The translations under genes and the position numbers were made by a program. The notes below the pieces were generated by a model. That model saw only the letters and a program-made list of their open reading frames with translations. It was not told the origin of the DNA and did no database searches. A stretch of 64,000 bases of DNA from Hymenoscyphus infarciens (lineage: Eukaryota; Ascomycota; Leotiomycetes; Helotiales; Helotiaceae). The stretch lies in NCBI GenBank assembly GCA_001414345.1, contig LLCB01000059.1, positions 1 through 64,000 on the forward strand, in the 5' to 3' direction. Below are positions 13,485-24,336 of the stretch, one piece after another. How positions within the stretch are numbered: the stretch's first letter is position 1; each line of letters begins with the position of its first letter.

Positions 13485-13655
13485 TATTAGTATAACTTTA
13501 TAGTTATAAAAGCGATGTAAAAAGAGTTGTATTATCGTTCGTATATACTAAGTAAAGCTAGCTACGATGACTACTTAAGTAGCCTCTAAGCGAGTACACG
13601 TATACTTACGTATACTAATCCGAATCGCTATTTACCTCTTGAATATATACCGACA
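13485..13655 (-). repeat. Element N right LTR (171 bp)
   Basis: Ungapped partner of 7430-7600. It ends in CCGACA where the left copy has CTAATA, and is followed by the ATAAT target-site copy. Confidence 0.9.
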
Positions 13656-14599
13656 ATAATTATTAAAAGTAATAGGTTTATAAATCTAGAAACTACTTTA
13701 TTTAGTATCTATTTATAGATATAATAATAGTACTAAAAGCTAGATAACTTAGTTTATATAACTATATTTAAATATAGATAAACGTTATATTTATAACTAC
13801 TTCTTTATTATTCTAGACCTTAGATAGTAAGACTTAATTATTAATAATAAGTAGTTAAACTATTTTAAAGTTCTTCTTAACCTTTTAAAGAACTAGATTA
13901 CTTAGCTAGCTAACTACTCTCTAACTCTCTACTTTAGTAAGAAGATTTTACTTTTACTTTCTAGCTAGAACTAGAAACTTATTTTAAATTACTAATTAGA
14001 TATAAATTAAAGAGAATATATAATCTATTAATAAGAAAGATATAAAAAAAGTAGACTTATAAATATAGCTAAGTTATTACTTCTATTTATAATAATACCT
14101 TCTAAAATTTTAATATCTAACTCTAGTTTAAAGCCTCTATAAACTACTAGTATAGCCTTAAAAGGCTAGACTCTATACTCTTTTATTAGTAAAATAAGTA
14201 TAAAGACTATATATTTTAATATAAAATAACCTAATTTAGAATTCTATATAACTAGTATTTATAAGCTAAATTAGATTATTAATAAAAGATTAGCCTCTCT
14301 TTAAGACGACGATAATATAAGAGCTCTAATATAAACTTAACTTTTAAAATATTACTTATCTTATAAAGATATATTCTTAAAAGTAGCTTTTAATAAGCTC
14401 TCTTCTTACTATAAATATAACTATAAGATTACTTTAAATAAGCTACTTTCTAACTTCTTTTTACTTCTATATTAATAGTTAACTATAGAGCTTAAAGCTA
14501 TAAAGGAGTATTTTATAAAGAACTTAGATAAGAGGTTTATTATTAATAGTAATAGCTTTTTTACTTCTCTAGTACTCTTTATTAAAAAGGCTAATAGTA

Positions 14600-15070
14600 A
14601 TAAGTTATAATTCTATATTAATTATAAGAAGCTAAATACTCTAACCTAAAATAATCTCTATCTAATCTCTTTTATTAATAAGCTTCTTTCTAGAATAAGA
14701 ATAGCTAAAATCTTTACTAAATTAGATATTAGATAAGCTTTCTATTATATTTAAATAAACTCTAACTTAGAAGAGATAACTATATTTAAAACTAGGTATA
14801 GTATATATAAATATAAGGTTCTTTCTTTTAGACTCTATAATAGTCTTACTATTTATTAATATTATATAAATAATGTTTTAATTAACTATTTAGATAACTT
14901 TTATATTATTTACTTAGATAATATTTTAATTTATTTAGATACTATTAAAGAATATAAAGAATAGGTTAGAAAGGTTCTAAATTAGCTCTAAAAAGTAAGA
15001 CTTTAGGTAGATATTAAGAAAAGTAAATTTAGTATTATTAGAGTTAAATACTTAGGATTTATCTTAACTA
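14600..15070 (+). pseudogene. Element B reverse transcriptase remnant
   Basis: One + frame from 14611 reads FYINYKKLNTLT (usual FCVDYRKLNAIT), then AKIFTKLDIR, ITIFKTRYSIYKYKVLSF, and at 14881 INYLDNFYIIYLDNILIYLD, where the catalytic YLDD box has its second Asp changed to Asn. Further on, VKYLGFIL (about 15043) matches the conserved EVKYLGFI stretch after the palm. In-frame TAA/TAG codons sit where Gln or Trp is expected. The match identifies Ty3/Gypsy without doubt; the enzyme is dead. Confidence 0.93.
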
Positions 15071-15299
15071 TAAAAAGACTTAAAGTTAACTTTAAAAAAG
15101 TAAAGCTTTTATAAAACTAGGTTTAATCTAATACTATAATAGATATAAAGTCTTATTTAAGGTTTATAAGATTTTATAGATAATTTATTAAAGGTTATAT
15201 TAAAATTACTAAATCTTTAACTATAATAATATACCTTATAAAGCTGTTTTTATAGATATTTAAATATAAAGAAGTTTTTAAAGTACTAAGAACTAAGCT

Positions 15300-17075
15300 A
15301 CTTATAATTTAAACCTTATATTACTTTAATCTTAATTATAATATAAAGCTAGAAATAGACTTCTTAAAAGAAGTAATAGTAGGTATATTCTTATAATAAT
15401 ATAATAGCTTTTAGTACTCTATTAGGTTTTACTTATATATCTTAGTTAGTTATAAATTAAACTAGAAGATCTATAATAAAGAGCTATTTACTATTATAAA
15501 AGCTTTTAAGAAATAGTGTCTTAAACTTATATTATATTAAAAGCGTATTAATATATATTTAGAGTATAGATTATTAGAATACTTTATAATAACTAAGCTA
15601 CTTATAGCTAAGTAAGTCTAATAGATAGAGTTTCTATTAGACTTTAACTTTTAAATCTAATTTACGTCTAAAAAGAGTAATTAAAAAGTAGATATATTAA
15701 CTTAATATAAATAAGACTTAAAAACCTATAATTAAGTTAAATTAGATAGCTACTTATATACTCTTTTAGAACCTAATTAATTAGACTCTTAAATTAATAT
15801 TAAACTTACTTAGACTTTTTTATAAGAATAGTCTATCTTTCTTAATATAATTTAGTTAGACGTTATTCTAAGAATAAGTTTAGATATAATTTAGAAGTTA
15901 AAAGAAGATAACTTATACTCCTTTTAAAAAGAATATTATAAACTTCTAAATAGATACTACTTCTTATTAGATAATTTACTACTTTTTAAGAATTAACTTT
16001 ATATTTAAAAGAATACTAAACTTTATATAAAACTAATCTAAGAGATCTATAACTAAGTATCTAGTACTTACTTAAGTATAAAAAAGATATACTAGTTATT
16101 AGTATAATACTACTACTAGGCTAGAATGTTTTTAGACTATAAGAGATATATAGAGAATTATTAAGTCTATAAATACTTCTATTTTTAATAAACTAAGTAA
16201 TAAGGCTTTCTTTACCTTCTACTTATACTTAACTATCTTATATAATATTTATATATAAACTTTAAATTATTTTTAAAAGATAAATATAGATTTAATACTA
16301 TAGTAGTTTTTATTAACTAACTTAGAAAGGATTTAGTATTAATACTCTATTACTTAACTATAGATGCTAAAAGACTAGCTAAACTCTTTATTTAATAGAT
16401 TTACTATTTTAGCTACTACTTTAAATTAATTATATTTAATTAAAGACTTTAATTTATATTATTATTTTAGACTAAATTTTATTAAATAATTAATATTAAG
16501 CTTAAGCTTAGTACTACTTACTATAAATAGATAGATAAATAAATAGAGATAATAAACTAATATATTAATTAGAGACTAAAGCTCTTTATAATCTACTATT
16601 AAGATAACTAGAGCGAATTAAGCCTCTTAATAGATAGAGTATAAATAATACTTCTATACTTATCTATTAGTATAACCTCTTATTAGCTTAAGTTTAAACT
16701 TAACTTAAAGACTTTATAAAACTAGAATATATTAAAGACTTCTATTCCTTAGAAATAACTTAACTATAATAAGATAGTAAAAGTAGCTTAATATATATAC
16801 TCTACTTAAAAGATAGCTAAAGATAATATAAGTAAAGCTTAGAAAAAGATAAAAGATAATATAAATTAGTACTAAAGAGCTATTAACTAGAATATTAGAG
16901 ATAAAGTCTACTTATCTACTAAGAATCTTAAGATAAATCGTTCTAGTTAAAAGCTTACTAAATAGTAGATAAGACCTTTTAAAATACTAGAACGTATAAG
17001 ATACTCTTATAAGCTAAAACTTTTATAAAGCTTATTAATTCATAATATTTTTACTTTTAATATACTTTTAAAAGA
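15300..17075 (+). pseudogene. Element B RNase H and integrase remnants
   Basis: RNase H is suggested by EIDFLKEVIVGIFL near 15351 (usual ETDASDYAVGAVLSQ). The integrase zinc domain is readable at 16040-16170 (YLSIKKIY.LLV.YYY.ARMF, then a Tyr-stop-Val-Tyr where the CxxC pair belongs). The C-terminal end shows FKILERIRYSYKLKL (about 16980) and HNIFTFNILL at 17041, the usual HPVFHVSLL tail of Gypsy integrases. Stops and C-to-Y changes follow the RIP pattern. Confidence 0.8.
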
Positions 17076-18788
17076 TCTAAACACTCTTCTACTAAGATAA
17101 GAGGCTTTAGAGCCTCTACTAGATATTATTAAAGGTATATAAGAATAGAAAGTATAAGAAATACTTAATAGTAGACTTTTTAAAAGATAGCTATAATATT
17201 AAGTAAAATAGATTAGATATAATTTAGATCTTACTTAGTATTCTATAGATAATTTTTAGAGTTTATTATATTATTTAAGAGACTTTTATACTAAATATCT
17301 AAAAGAGCTAAGACTACTTTAATACCTCTCTAAATAGATTAATATATAAGAATTAGATAAGAATTAGATAAAAGAGTTAATTTATAAAACTCTATTAATA
17401 CTCTTTAATTCTAGTTACTCTTAATAAAGAACTTATAATAAAAACCTAAGATAAAATACTAACTAGTAGGAATATTTAAAGTTAATAAAGTAAAGAACTA
17501 AGACTAAGTTACTACTAAAACAGGGCTTATACCTTCTCTTCTTTCTCTAACTTATTATCCTTCTCTCTATTCTTCTAAGTATAAAGAGTCTAAATTAGCT
17601 CTTCCTTTACTACCTCCTCCTTATAAGAACGCTTCTTACCTTAGTAACCTCTTATAACCAGCTTTAGAGAGAACGCTTATAAACTCTTTAAATAGGCTTT
17701 AAAGAAAACCTAAACCTAGGTTTAGACAAAGGTCCTACTCTCTATAGTATAGCGTAAAGACTATTAAATCTTAGTAATTAAAACCTTTTTAATAAGTAAG
17801 AAGTACTTATAATAACCTTAGCGTAAAGCGCTTAAGTCTCTTCTAAGAGAGTAAACTATACCTTTAAACTATTCTTTAGTACCTCTATACTAGTAATAAC
17901 TAATACCTTATTTAAGGCCTTAGTAGCTCTCTTAATCTCCTTCTTCTCCTTCTTAAGCTTAAGCTTACTAAACTCCTTCTTAATAAACTATAATAACTAT
18001 CTAAGTTAGAACGAATTTAATATATATTTAAGATTAAACTTACTAAGATATATATAATATTTTACTTAATATAATACTTATACTTCTTTAACTTTAGCTT
18101 CTTAAAAGTATATATATAATCTCTATTCTAAGATTTTACTTAAAGATACTAAATATAGTAGACTTAGTAGGTAGCTAGAAGCGTACTAGGAGAATATAGA
18201 AAAGGCATTTTACTATATTAGATTAGCTCTAAATTAAGTCTAATTAAAAAGAGAAAAACTTACTTTTATATATATATATATATAATATATATATATATTC
18301 TAAGAGATAAGTTAATATATAAGAATATATCTAATTAGAAGGTATTCTTACTATTTATATTATTTAAATAAAAAGAAAAGAAGAAGAGAAGTTAGAATTA
18401 GAGAAAAGTCATCTACTAATATACTACTTATAATAATAGCTATTACTTTATAATTATTATTTATTACTTAATAATTACTATTATAGTATATAATAATAGT
18501 AAGAATATAATAACTCTATAGTAGTATACTACTCTCTACTTAATAGCTAATAATTAGCCTCTCTTCTATTTATATCTATTATTATATAGTATATAGTAGT
18601 AAATAAAGAGCGATTAGCTCTTAAATAATAATACTACTATCTACTAACCCTACCTCGACTATTAGATACTATAATAGTAGATAAATTATATTCTTTATAA
18701 TAAAGAGATAAATAATACTTTAATTAACCTAATACTATACTAATCAATAATCAAAGACTTAGAATAAGTCTTTTTAAAAGTGAGAGAA
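17076..18788. other. Unassigned 3' internal region of element B
   Basis: The region between the integrase tail and the 3' LTR is longer than most Gypsy elements need. On the minus strand about 17850-17980 holds a lysine-rich stretch without stops (KKEFSKLKLKKEKKEIKR and on to ALNKVL). It may be a captured or antisense gene remnant, or chance. The segment 18250-18700 is simple AT repeats. Nothing else recognised. Confidence 0.4.
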
Positions 18789-19263
18789 TATAATAGCATA
18801 CTATTCTAGATTATTATATAATAGTACTATCTTAAATTATCGGTATTTATAAAACTACTAATACCTCTAAGTACTACTAATACCTTTAATACTCCTAAGC
18901 TAAGATTATAAATAACTAATACTTATATAAGTAAAGTACTAAAGATATTAATATCTAATATTTATATATAGAAGAGATTAAGGTTTAGATATTATATATT
19001 TAGCTTTTTAAAGGTTTAGAGGTTATATATTTAGCTTTTTAGCTCTTATTATTTAGTATTAGCTATATTAGATAAGACTTAGTTATTATTATTATTAGAA
19101 CTTAGTAGCTTCTAACCTCTTATATATAAACGTTTATATTCGATATAGAAGAGAAATAGTTATTATTTTCTTCTATATTAATACCTAGTATCTATATACG
19201 TTATTCTATTAAACGCACTTCTATATACCTCTTCTATAGTTATATGTATTTCGTGCTATTATA
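18789..19263 (+). repeat. Element B right LTR (475 bp)
   Basis: Partner of 5021-5456. It is 39 bp longer because of an internal duplication near 19010-19045 (GTTATATATTTAGC occurs twice). It is followed by AGTAT (19264-19268). Confidence 0.88.
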
Positions 19264-19265
19264 AG

Positions 19266-20830
19266 TATAATAGTATAAACTATATACTACTAGCGAAGAG
19301 GTATATAGAAGTACGTTTAGTAGAAGAATATATATAAGTATATAGGCTTAATACTAAAGTAAAGAAGAAATTAGCCTCTTACGAATAAAGAGAGATAGAG
19401 TATATATATTTAAGAGTTTAGACTATATAAAGTCTAGAACTAAAACTAAATATTAGCTAATATAAAAGTCTAAAGTCTAAATAGTATATAATCTTAGCTA
19501 TTTGAGATATCTTACTATTATAGCTAGAATATACTAGACTAGACTATCTTACTTACTAATAGATTATTATAATAGATACGGCTATTATATAACTAACTAG
19601 AGACTCGGACCTCTAGCTAAGTATATAGTTAGAAGCCTTTAGACGAGTTAGCTTCTTCTCTAAGTTTATTATACTACTATACGTAGTCTCTAATATGTCT
19701 CTTATAATTACTATAGCTAGTAATAGTATAGTAGATTATTATTATATTAGTTACTCTTTAAAAAAAATACTTTATTCTTTTAAACTAATTTAATTTAATT
19801 TAAGAAATCTTATAAAAAGTATTTTAGATATAAATAGTAAACCTTAGTAGATTATTAAAAAGATAGTAATAGTAGAGAAAAACAGGTTATATAAGTACTT
19901 ACTTCGTACTACTAACGCTAAAAGTACCTAAGATTATAATAGTTAACTAACTAAAATAAGATATATCTTTTATAATTAATTAAATCTTGAAAATAAAGAA
20001 TAATTAATTATAAATACTATTAGAAACAGTGTTTTAGGTTTCTCTATCTAATCTGTTATTCTATTCTACCTCGACGCTTCTTCTCTTACTTATCTCTATT
20101 TTAAAGCTATTACGTCTTCTTCTATTCTTAAATTCTAGCTTTCCTAGCCACTTCTATTCTATAGTACTTACTTAGCTTTCCTTACTAAATAGAGAAGCTA
20201 GAATAGGAAGAGTTAGGCTAGTTAATTTCGCTTAAAGCTCGGAAAGTAGCTCTAATTTCGCTTAATATCTAGAAGGCGAGTAGAAAAGAGAGTCTAGGTC
20301 CTAATTAGAGGGTTATCTTAGGTTACCTTCCTAATCCTACTCTAGCCTAGCCTCCTTTTTTTATCTACCTAGCTACTCTTATCCTATTTTTAGAACTTTC
20401 CTAGCCACTCCTATTCTAGTCAGAGTACCTAGCCTATTAAACTTAGCCTAGCCTTAATTCTAATCTAGCTTAGCCTCTTCTATTCTTACCTAGGTAAGTA
20501 GCCTATCCTATTCTAAGTACTAGGCTAACTAAGGCGGGGAAAGCTAAAACACTAATTAGAAAGATATACTTGAATTCTCTAAATTTAGTATATTTTATAA
20601 GCGTAATTAGTCTATATTTATATAATATAAGTCGGTAGATCTTAAAGTCTAGCTTAAGTTTTATACGTCTTTTTTATTTTATCTCTAAGAGAGCTTTATA
20701 AGAAAAGAGAAAGATTTAAACTAAAGTATTATTCTCTCTACCTAGAGGTTACGAATACGCTAATACTTTTACTTAAGAGAGCGGTTAAGCTCTGTTAACG
20801 ATATAACCCTGGCTCTTTAAAAGAGCTTCG
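19266..20830. other. Degraded AT-rich repeats with inverted LTR fragment
   Basis: Directly after element B, 19266-19400 reads like the reverse complement of the family LTR 3' end (TATAATAG, AGAGGTATATAGAAGTACG), so a second, oppositely oriented LTR remnant abuts element B. From 20050 to 20530 the sequence is rich in CTAGCC/CCTAGC-type words from an older repeat. The change to normal base composition is at about 20770-20840. No gene seen. Confidence 0.55.
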
Positions 20831-21767
20831 ATCCTTTAGTGTACCTCCGTGAGTCATTCTTTTCCTCTATAAACTGCTTGGAATATGAGGTGGCTTGACA
20901 ATGATGACTTATCTGAGGTGAAGATGGGAAGGCGATGAATGGGAAGAATTGCCCCCTGCACATTTCCATTTTTTTCTATGCTTGCTTTCCAGCACACAAA
21001 ACAATTCCGTAGAGCACATACTACTGACCATGGCTCGCGATAGACATCAAGCATACCTAGCTTTCGTTGTTCCAGCTTTTTAGGGTACTTCAAGGTAACA
21101 AAATCTCAATGCAGGTTAAACCAAATAATTGTTCGCTTCAGATTGGTGGAAACACAGAGCTTTCCATAGTTCCTAGTCAAATTTGAAACCTCCTATTGAG
21201 AGTCAAAGTTTTCTTCATCAAGTTTCAAAAACCTGGAAAAGATACTCTTTCTCTGAGAATCATTACAAGATTGTGCCTGGAATATGATTTCTATATAAAT
21301 TGCGGCACAACAAAGTTAATCATCGTAAGTGATTTCCGGATCATCTACATACTTTCCGGCTACTACATTCCCAAAAAGCAAAAGTTTCCGTACTCATGAT
21401 TTGGCAATATCAAAAGGGCGAATCGGTTCTCTTGCCCCCGCGTTTACGCACGTGGCTGAAATATAGTTCTGCTTTAACCTGAGGGGGTTGGAAGATTAAA
21501 GACACATATTAGGTGACGAGGTACGTCTTACTGTGTCTCGTTTAGCCTAAATTGATTTCATCACCAGGCAGGAACTTGACGAGCGAAACCTAGGTACCAT
21601 GATTTAACTATCCATCTTAGCCATCTTCTAGGTTCCAATGTGATCCTCGGGATTCTGATTATGGGATTGGTTGGATTCAAAATACACAATGTGTCCGCAA
21701 TGAAGTGGTAATTCTTCCGGGTCCGTTGATCCTTCGTGCAGGGGGGTTGGAACGGTCCTTGGTATGG
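20831..21767. other. Intergenic, no gene seen
   Basis: Base composition is normal again. Short frames exist on both strands but none has a recognisable domain or convincing codon use. This is the upstream region of the aldose epimerase gene. Confidence 0.5.
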
Positions 21768-21776
21768 TATATATAG
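21768..21776 (+). promoter_or_regulatory. Putative TATA box of aldose epimerase gene
   Basis: TATATATAG about 85-90 bp upstream of the start codon at 21861. The position suits a core promoter; untested. Confidence 0.4.
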
Positions 21777-21860
21777 AGCCACGATACCTCGGAGGAGTTT
21801 GTTCTCAGGGTTGATTCTTGGCTTGGAAAAGTTGCTCATTTTCTAGAAAATCAACTCACA

Positions 21861-23086
21861 ATGTGGTCCCTCTTACCTCTCTTCCTCCTACCCCTGTCTG
21901 TCCTTTCCGCAGAAGCACACCCCTCAGAAAATAATCAAGCACCAGCACCTGGCCCGGACGGGAAATACACCTTGACAGCGCCAGGAATCACAGCCAAGTT
22001 TATCGCATACGGTGCAAGCATCACAAATTTAATTGTGAAAGATCGCAATGGCATTGAGCGCGATATCATCTTAGGATACGACAACGCTTCATTGTATCCC
22101 GTGGATCCAAACCACCCAGATTACGGCCCAGTACCAGGGCGCTACACAAATCGAATTGCCAACCACACATACACAATTGACGGCAAAAGATATTTCACCG
22201 AAGCCAACGATGGAAACGGAACCCTACATAGCGGACTTAACGGCTGGTCAAGACGAACATGGAATGTTTCTGACGTGAGCAACAACAGCATTACATTCAC
22301 CATCAGGGATGAAAACAATTCCTCTCTTGGCATGCCAGGTCTCGTTCTCGGTACAGCTACCCATACACTTTCAAGGGGTTCTTGGTCAACAAAACTTACT
22401 GGGGTGGCCAAGACGCATAAAACTCCTTTGATGTTGACGACTCATCCATATTGGAACCTTGATGCTTTCGGTAACCCAGCTACGGATTTGGCGCTTAATC
22501 ATACGCTTAGTTTACCTTTTGGCAAGAGAATCATTGGGATCGATGCTAATACACAATCCGACGGGTCGCTTCCGGCAATTCCTAAGGGGAGCATTAATGA
22601 TTTCTGGAGTGCGCCCAAAACGTTGGGAACGAATAGTGCACAAGCGAATTGGGTGGGCAATTGCGGGACCGGAAGTGGGTGTAGCGGATATAACAACCAA
22701 TGGATTGTTGATAGAAGTGAGAAAGAGGCTGGAAAACCTGTTGCTACTCTATCGAGTGATTGGAGTGGCATCAAATGGGATTTGTATTCTGATCAGGCTG
22801 GCGTGGTCGTTTATTCTTGTTATTGGATGGGTGGTGAGTTGCTTTTCTCCACGTCCTGTTTTCGTCCCTCGCTAATAATACTGAAGGTTCCAATGAGTTG
22901 AAAGCCAGTCAGCGTGGACCTGCGACAAATGGTTTTGTAAGAAGTAATGGCTGTGTCGCCGTTGAGCCTCATGATTGGATTGATGGTATCAATCACCCTG
23001 AATGGGGTAGATTGGACAAGCAGATCTTTGGACCCGATACCAAGCCTTTTGAAAGCAATATTCAATACAAGTTTAGTACATTTTGA
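21861..23086 (+). CDS. Secreted aldose 1-epimerase (mutarotase), one intron
   Basis: Predicted to interconvert alpha and beta anomers of aldoses, acting outside the cell. Exons 21861-22833 and 22887-23086, joined by a 53-bp intron (GTGAGT...GCTAATA...AAG); spliced length 1173 nt, 390 residues. Residues 1-17 (MWSLLPLFLLPLSVLSA) form a signal peptide. The galactose mutarotase fold follows: LTAPGITAKFIAYGASITNL near the start, YTNRIAN, NGTLHSGLNG with the first catalytic His, and TTHPYWNLDAFG with the second. After splicing the chain continues GGSNELKASQRG, then CVAVEPHDWIDGINHPEWGR, and ends FSTF. Unspliced reading ends at 22901 without this conserved tail, which supports the intron. The length fits extracellular fungal members rather than the shorter cytosolic enzymes. 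No pathway partner lies next to it; it sits between an AT-rich repeat block and a MITE. Confidence 0.92.
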
Positions 23087-23743
23087 AGTACTGAGGAGGG
23101 TGCTGAGGGGCTTGCGTCTGGTGCGTTAAGTGGGGTTTGTACCTTGGCTGCTAAGCGATGGGGGAAAGGGGCGGGAAAGGTTGGGACATAGTGAATCAGC
23201 AATTTATAGATGACCCTTAGCATTCAATTGTGCGTACTTTGGTGCATAAACCTTCCGACCCATCCAAAACCCAAGCAATCATCGCATGACGAAAGCCACA
23301 GTTGGAAATCCCGGCCAACTCGGCAAAAATTCCCGAAAGCATAATAAAATCACGTACATATCCCCTTTCGGGGCCCTGTATCGGCCTCTTAAGATTCCCC
23401 GATTCCAGATAAAGAATACTATCCTAAGAGCTACCCAGTCACAGTTCTACCCGCTCAATAAATGTCGCCAATGGAGCTTATCGCCAAGCTTCATGTCTGC
23501 ATAGTGGACAAGCTTGTCAGCGGGACTACCCCTGGATATGCAGGACTTGAGCAAGTTTTCAGTAAACATGGCTTGGACATGTAACCCTGACATGAGAATT
23601 ACAACTGATCGGTCCCAATATCCAAGTTCTTGGTCTCTCGGTTTTTGGAGTTTTGATGATAATAGGGGGAAGAAGGGTACTAAGTAGTGGGGTAGCGGGG
23701 TTCTTAGAGATAAGTACAAAAGGTGGCTCCTAGTCTATCAGAG
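23087..23743. other. Intergenic, no gene seen
   Basis: 3' flank of the epimerase gene. Composition is normal and only short, unconvincing frames occur. Confidence 0.5.
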
Positions 23744-24250
23744 TATAGTGAGGTACGAGTTAAGCTTCCTCTTTAACAAATAAACCGTGCTTTTTTTCTT
23801 CTTTTTTCTCTCTCTAGGTTTTTTCCTTATCTATTTTAGAAAACTGAAAACTGAAGTATTCTTTAAGATAAAAGACCTAGCTAGAAAGAACTACTTTATC
23901 TTTTTAAACCTCCTCTCTATTTATTACTATAACTAAGCAAGTATAATAAGAACAAACTTAATAGTAATTACTTCTTAGAAAGCTCTCTTTTTATAAGAAT
24001 TTTTTTTATACTCTTATAAAGTTCTCCTTAAAAATTTAGATATATATAAAAGTATCTATTTTCTTCCTAAAAAGTTTATAAAGTAAGAAAGAAGGTATAG
24101 AGCTCTTAGTAACTATTCTTAAGAATATAATAATATACGTTGTTATTAAGCAAAGAGGGAAAGAGTATCTAGGAAATAAGAAATTTTCTAAAAACGTACA
24201 GTTTATAAAATATCGTTAAAATAGAAGCTTAACTCGTAACTCACTGTATA
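23744..24250. mobile_element. MITE copy 1 (about 0.5 kb, terminal inverted repeats)
   Basis: Ends are inverted repeats: the left begins TATAGTGAGGTACGAGTTAA, and the right reversed begins TATACAGTGAGTTACGAGTT; both then run into AAGCTTC and TTTAAC. TA lies at both outer ends, which suits a Tc1/mariner-type target. The interior is AT-rich and non-coding. A second copy lies at 34299-34782 in the opposite orientation: the interior word GACCTAGCTAGAAAGAAC here appears reversed there. It lies about 90 bp from the stop codon of the F-box gene. Confidence 0.8.
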
Positions 24251-24336
24251 AGTTCACAAAGAATGAAATAGTAAAGGCGTGAAAATCTCAGAAGTGTTTA
24301 CGACACATATATTGACCTCGCTTAATAAAAGAATAA

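Larger units (their letters stand above)
7430..13655 (-). mobile_element. Element N: nested LTR retrotransposon, perhaps Copia
   Basis: A 6226-bp insertion in element B with two 171-bp LTRs (7430-7600 and 13485-13655) and an exact ATAAT target-site duplication (7425-7429 and 13656-13660). LTRs read TATTAG...ACTAATA (left) and TATTAG...ACCGACA (right), so the original end was CA. Internal sequence is heavily AT-mutated. On the minus strand 10802-10816 reads YINNI within FIFYINNIDNLN, which resembles a Copia YVDDI box with both Asp codons changed to Asn. I could not place other Copia motifs confidently, so strand and superfamily are tentative; the boundaries and nesting are firm. Confidence 0.85.
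5021..19263 (+). mobile_element. Element B: Ty3/Gypsy retrotransposon with nested insertion
   Basis: A 14.2-kb span bounded by LTRs at 5021-5456 (436 bp) and 18789-19263 (475 bp), with AGTAT on both outer sides as the target-site duplication. Subtracting the nested element at 7430-13655 and its duplicated target leaves about 8.0 kb, a normal Gypsy size. On the + strand the order is gag (6600-6860), CCHC-type knuckle (7091-7132), protease (about 7369), reverse transcriptase (14600-15070), RNase H (15300-15700), integrase (16000-17070), the Ty3/Gypsy order. All frames are broken by TAG/TAA at former Trp/Gln codons, so it is dead. About 1.7 kb of unassigned sequence separates integrase from the 3' LTR. 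Neighbouring elements A, C, D and E share its LTR ends and gag. Confidence 0.9.

Noticed and set aside
22898..23086. Separate small gene after the epimerase frame
   Set aside because: It reads on in frame across a consensus 53-bp intron and supplies the conserved C-terminal end of the epimerase.
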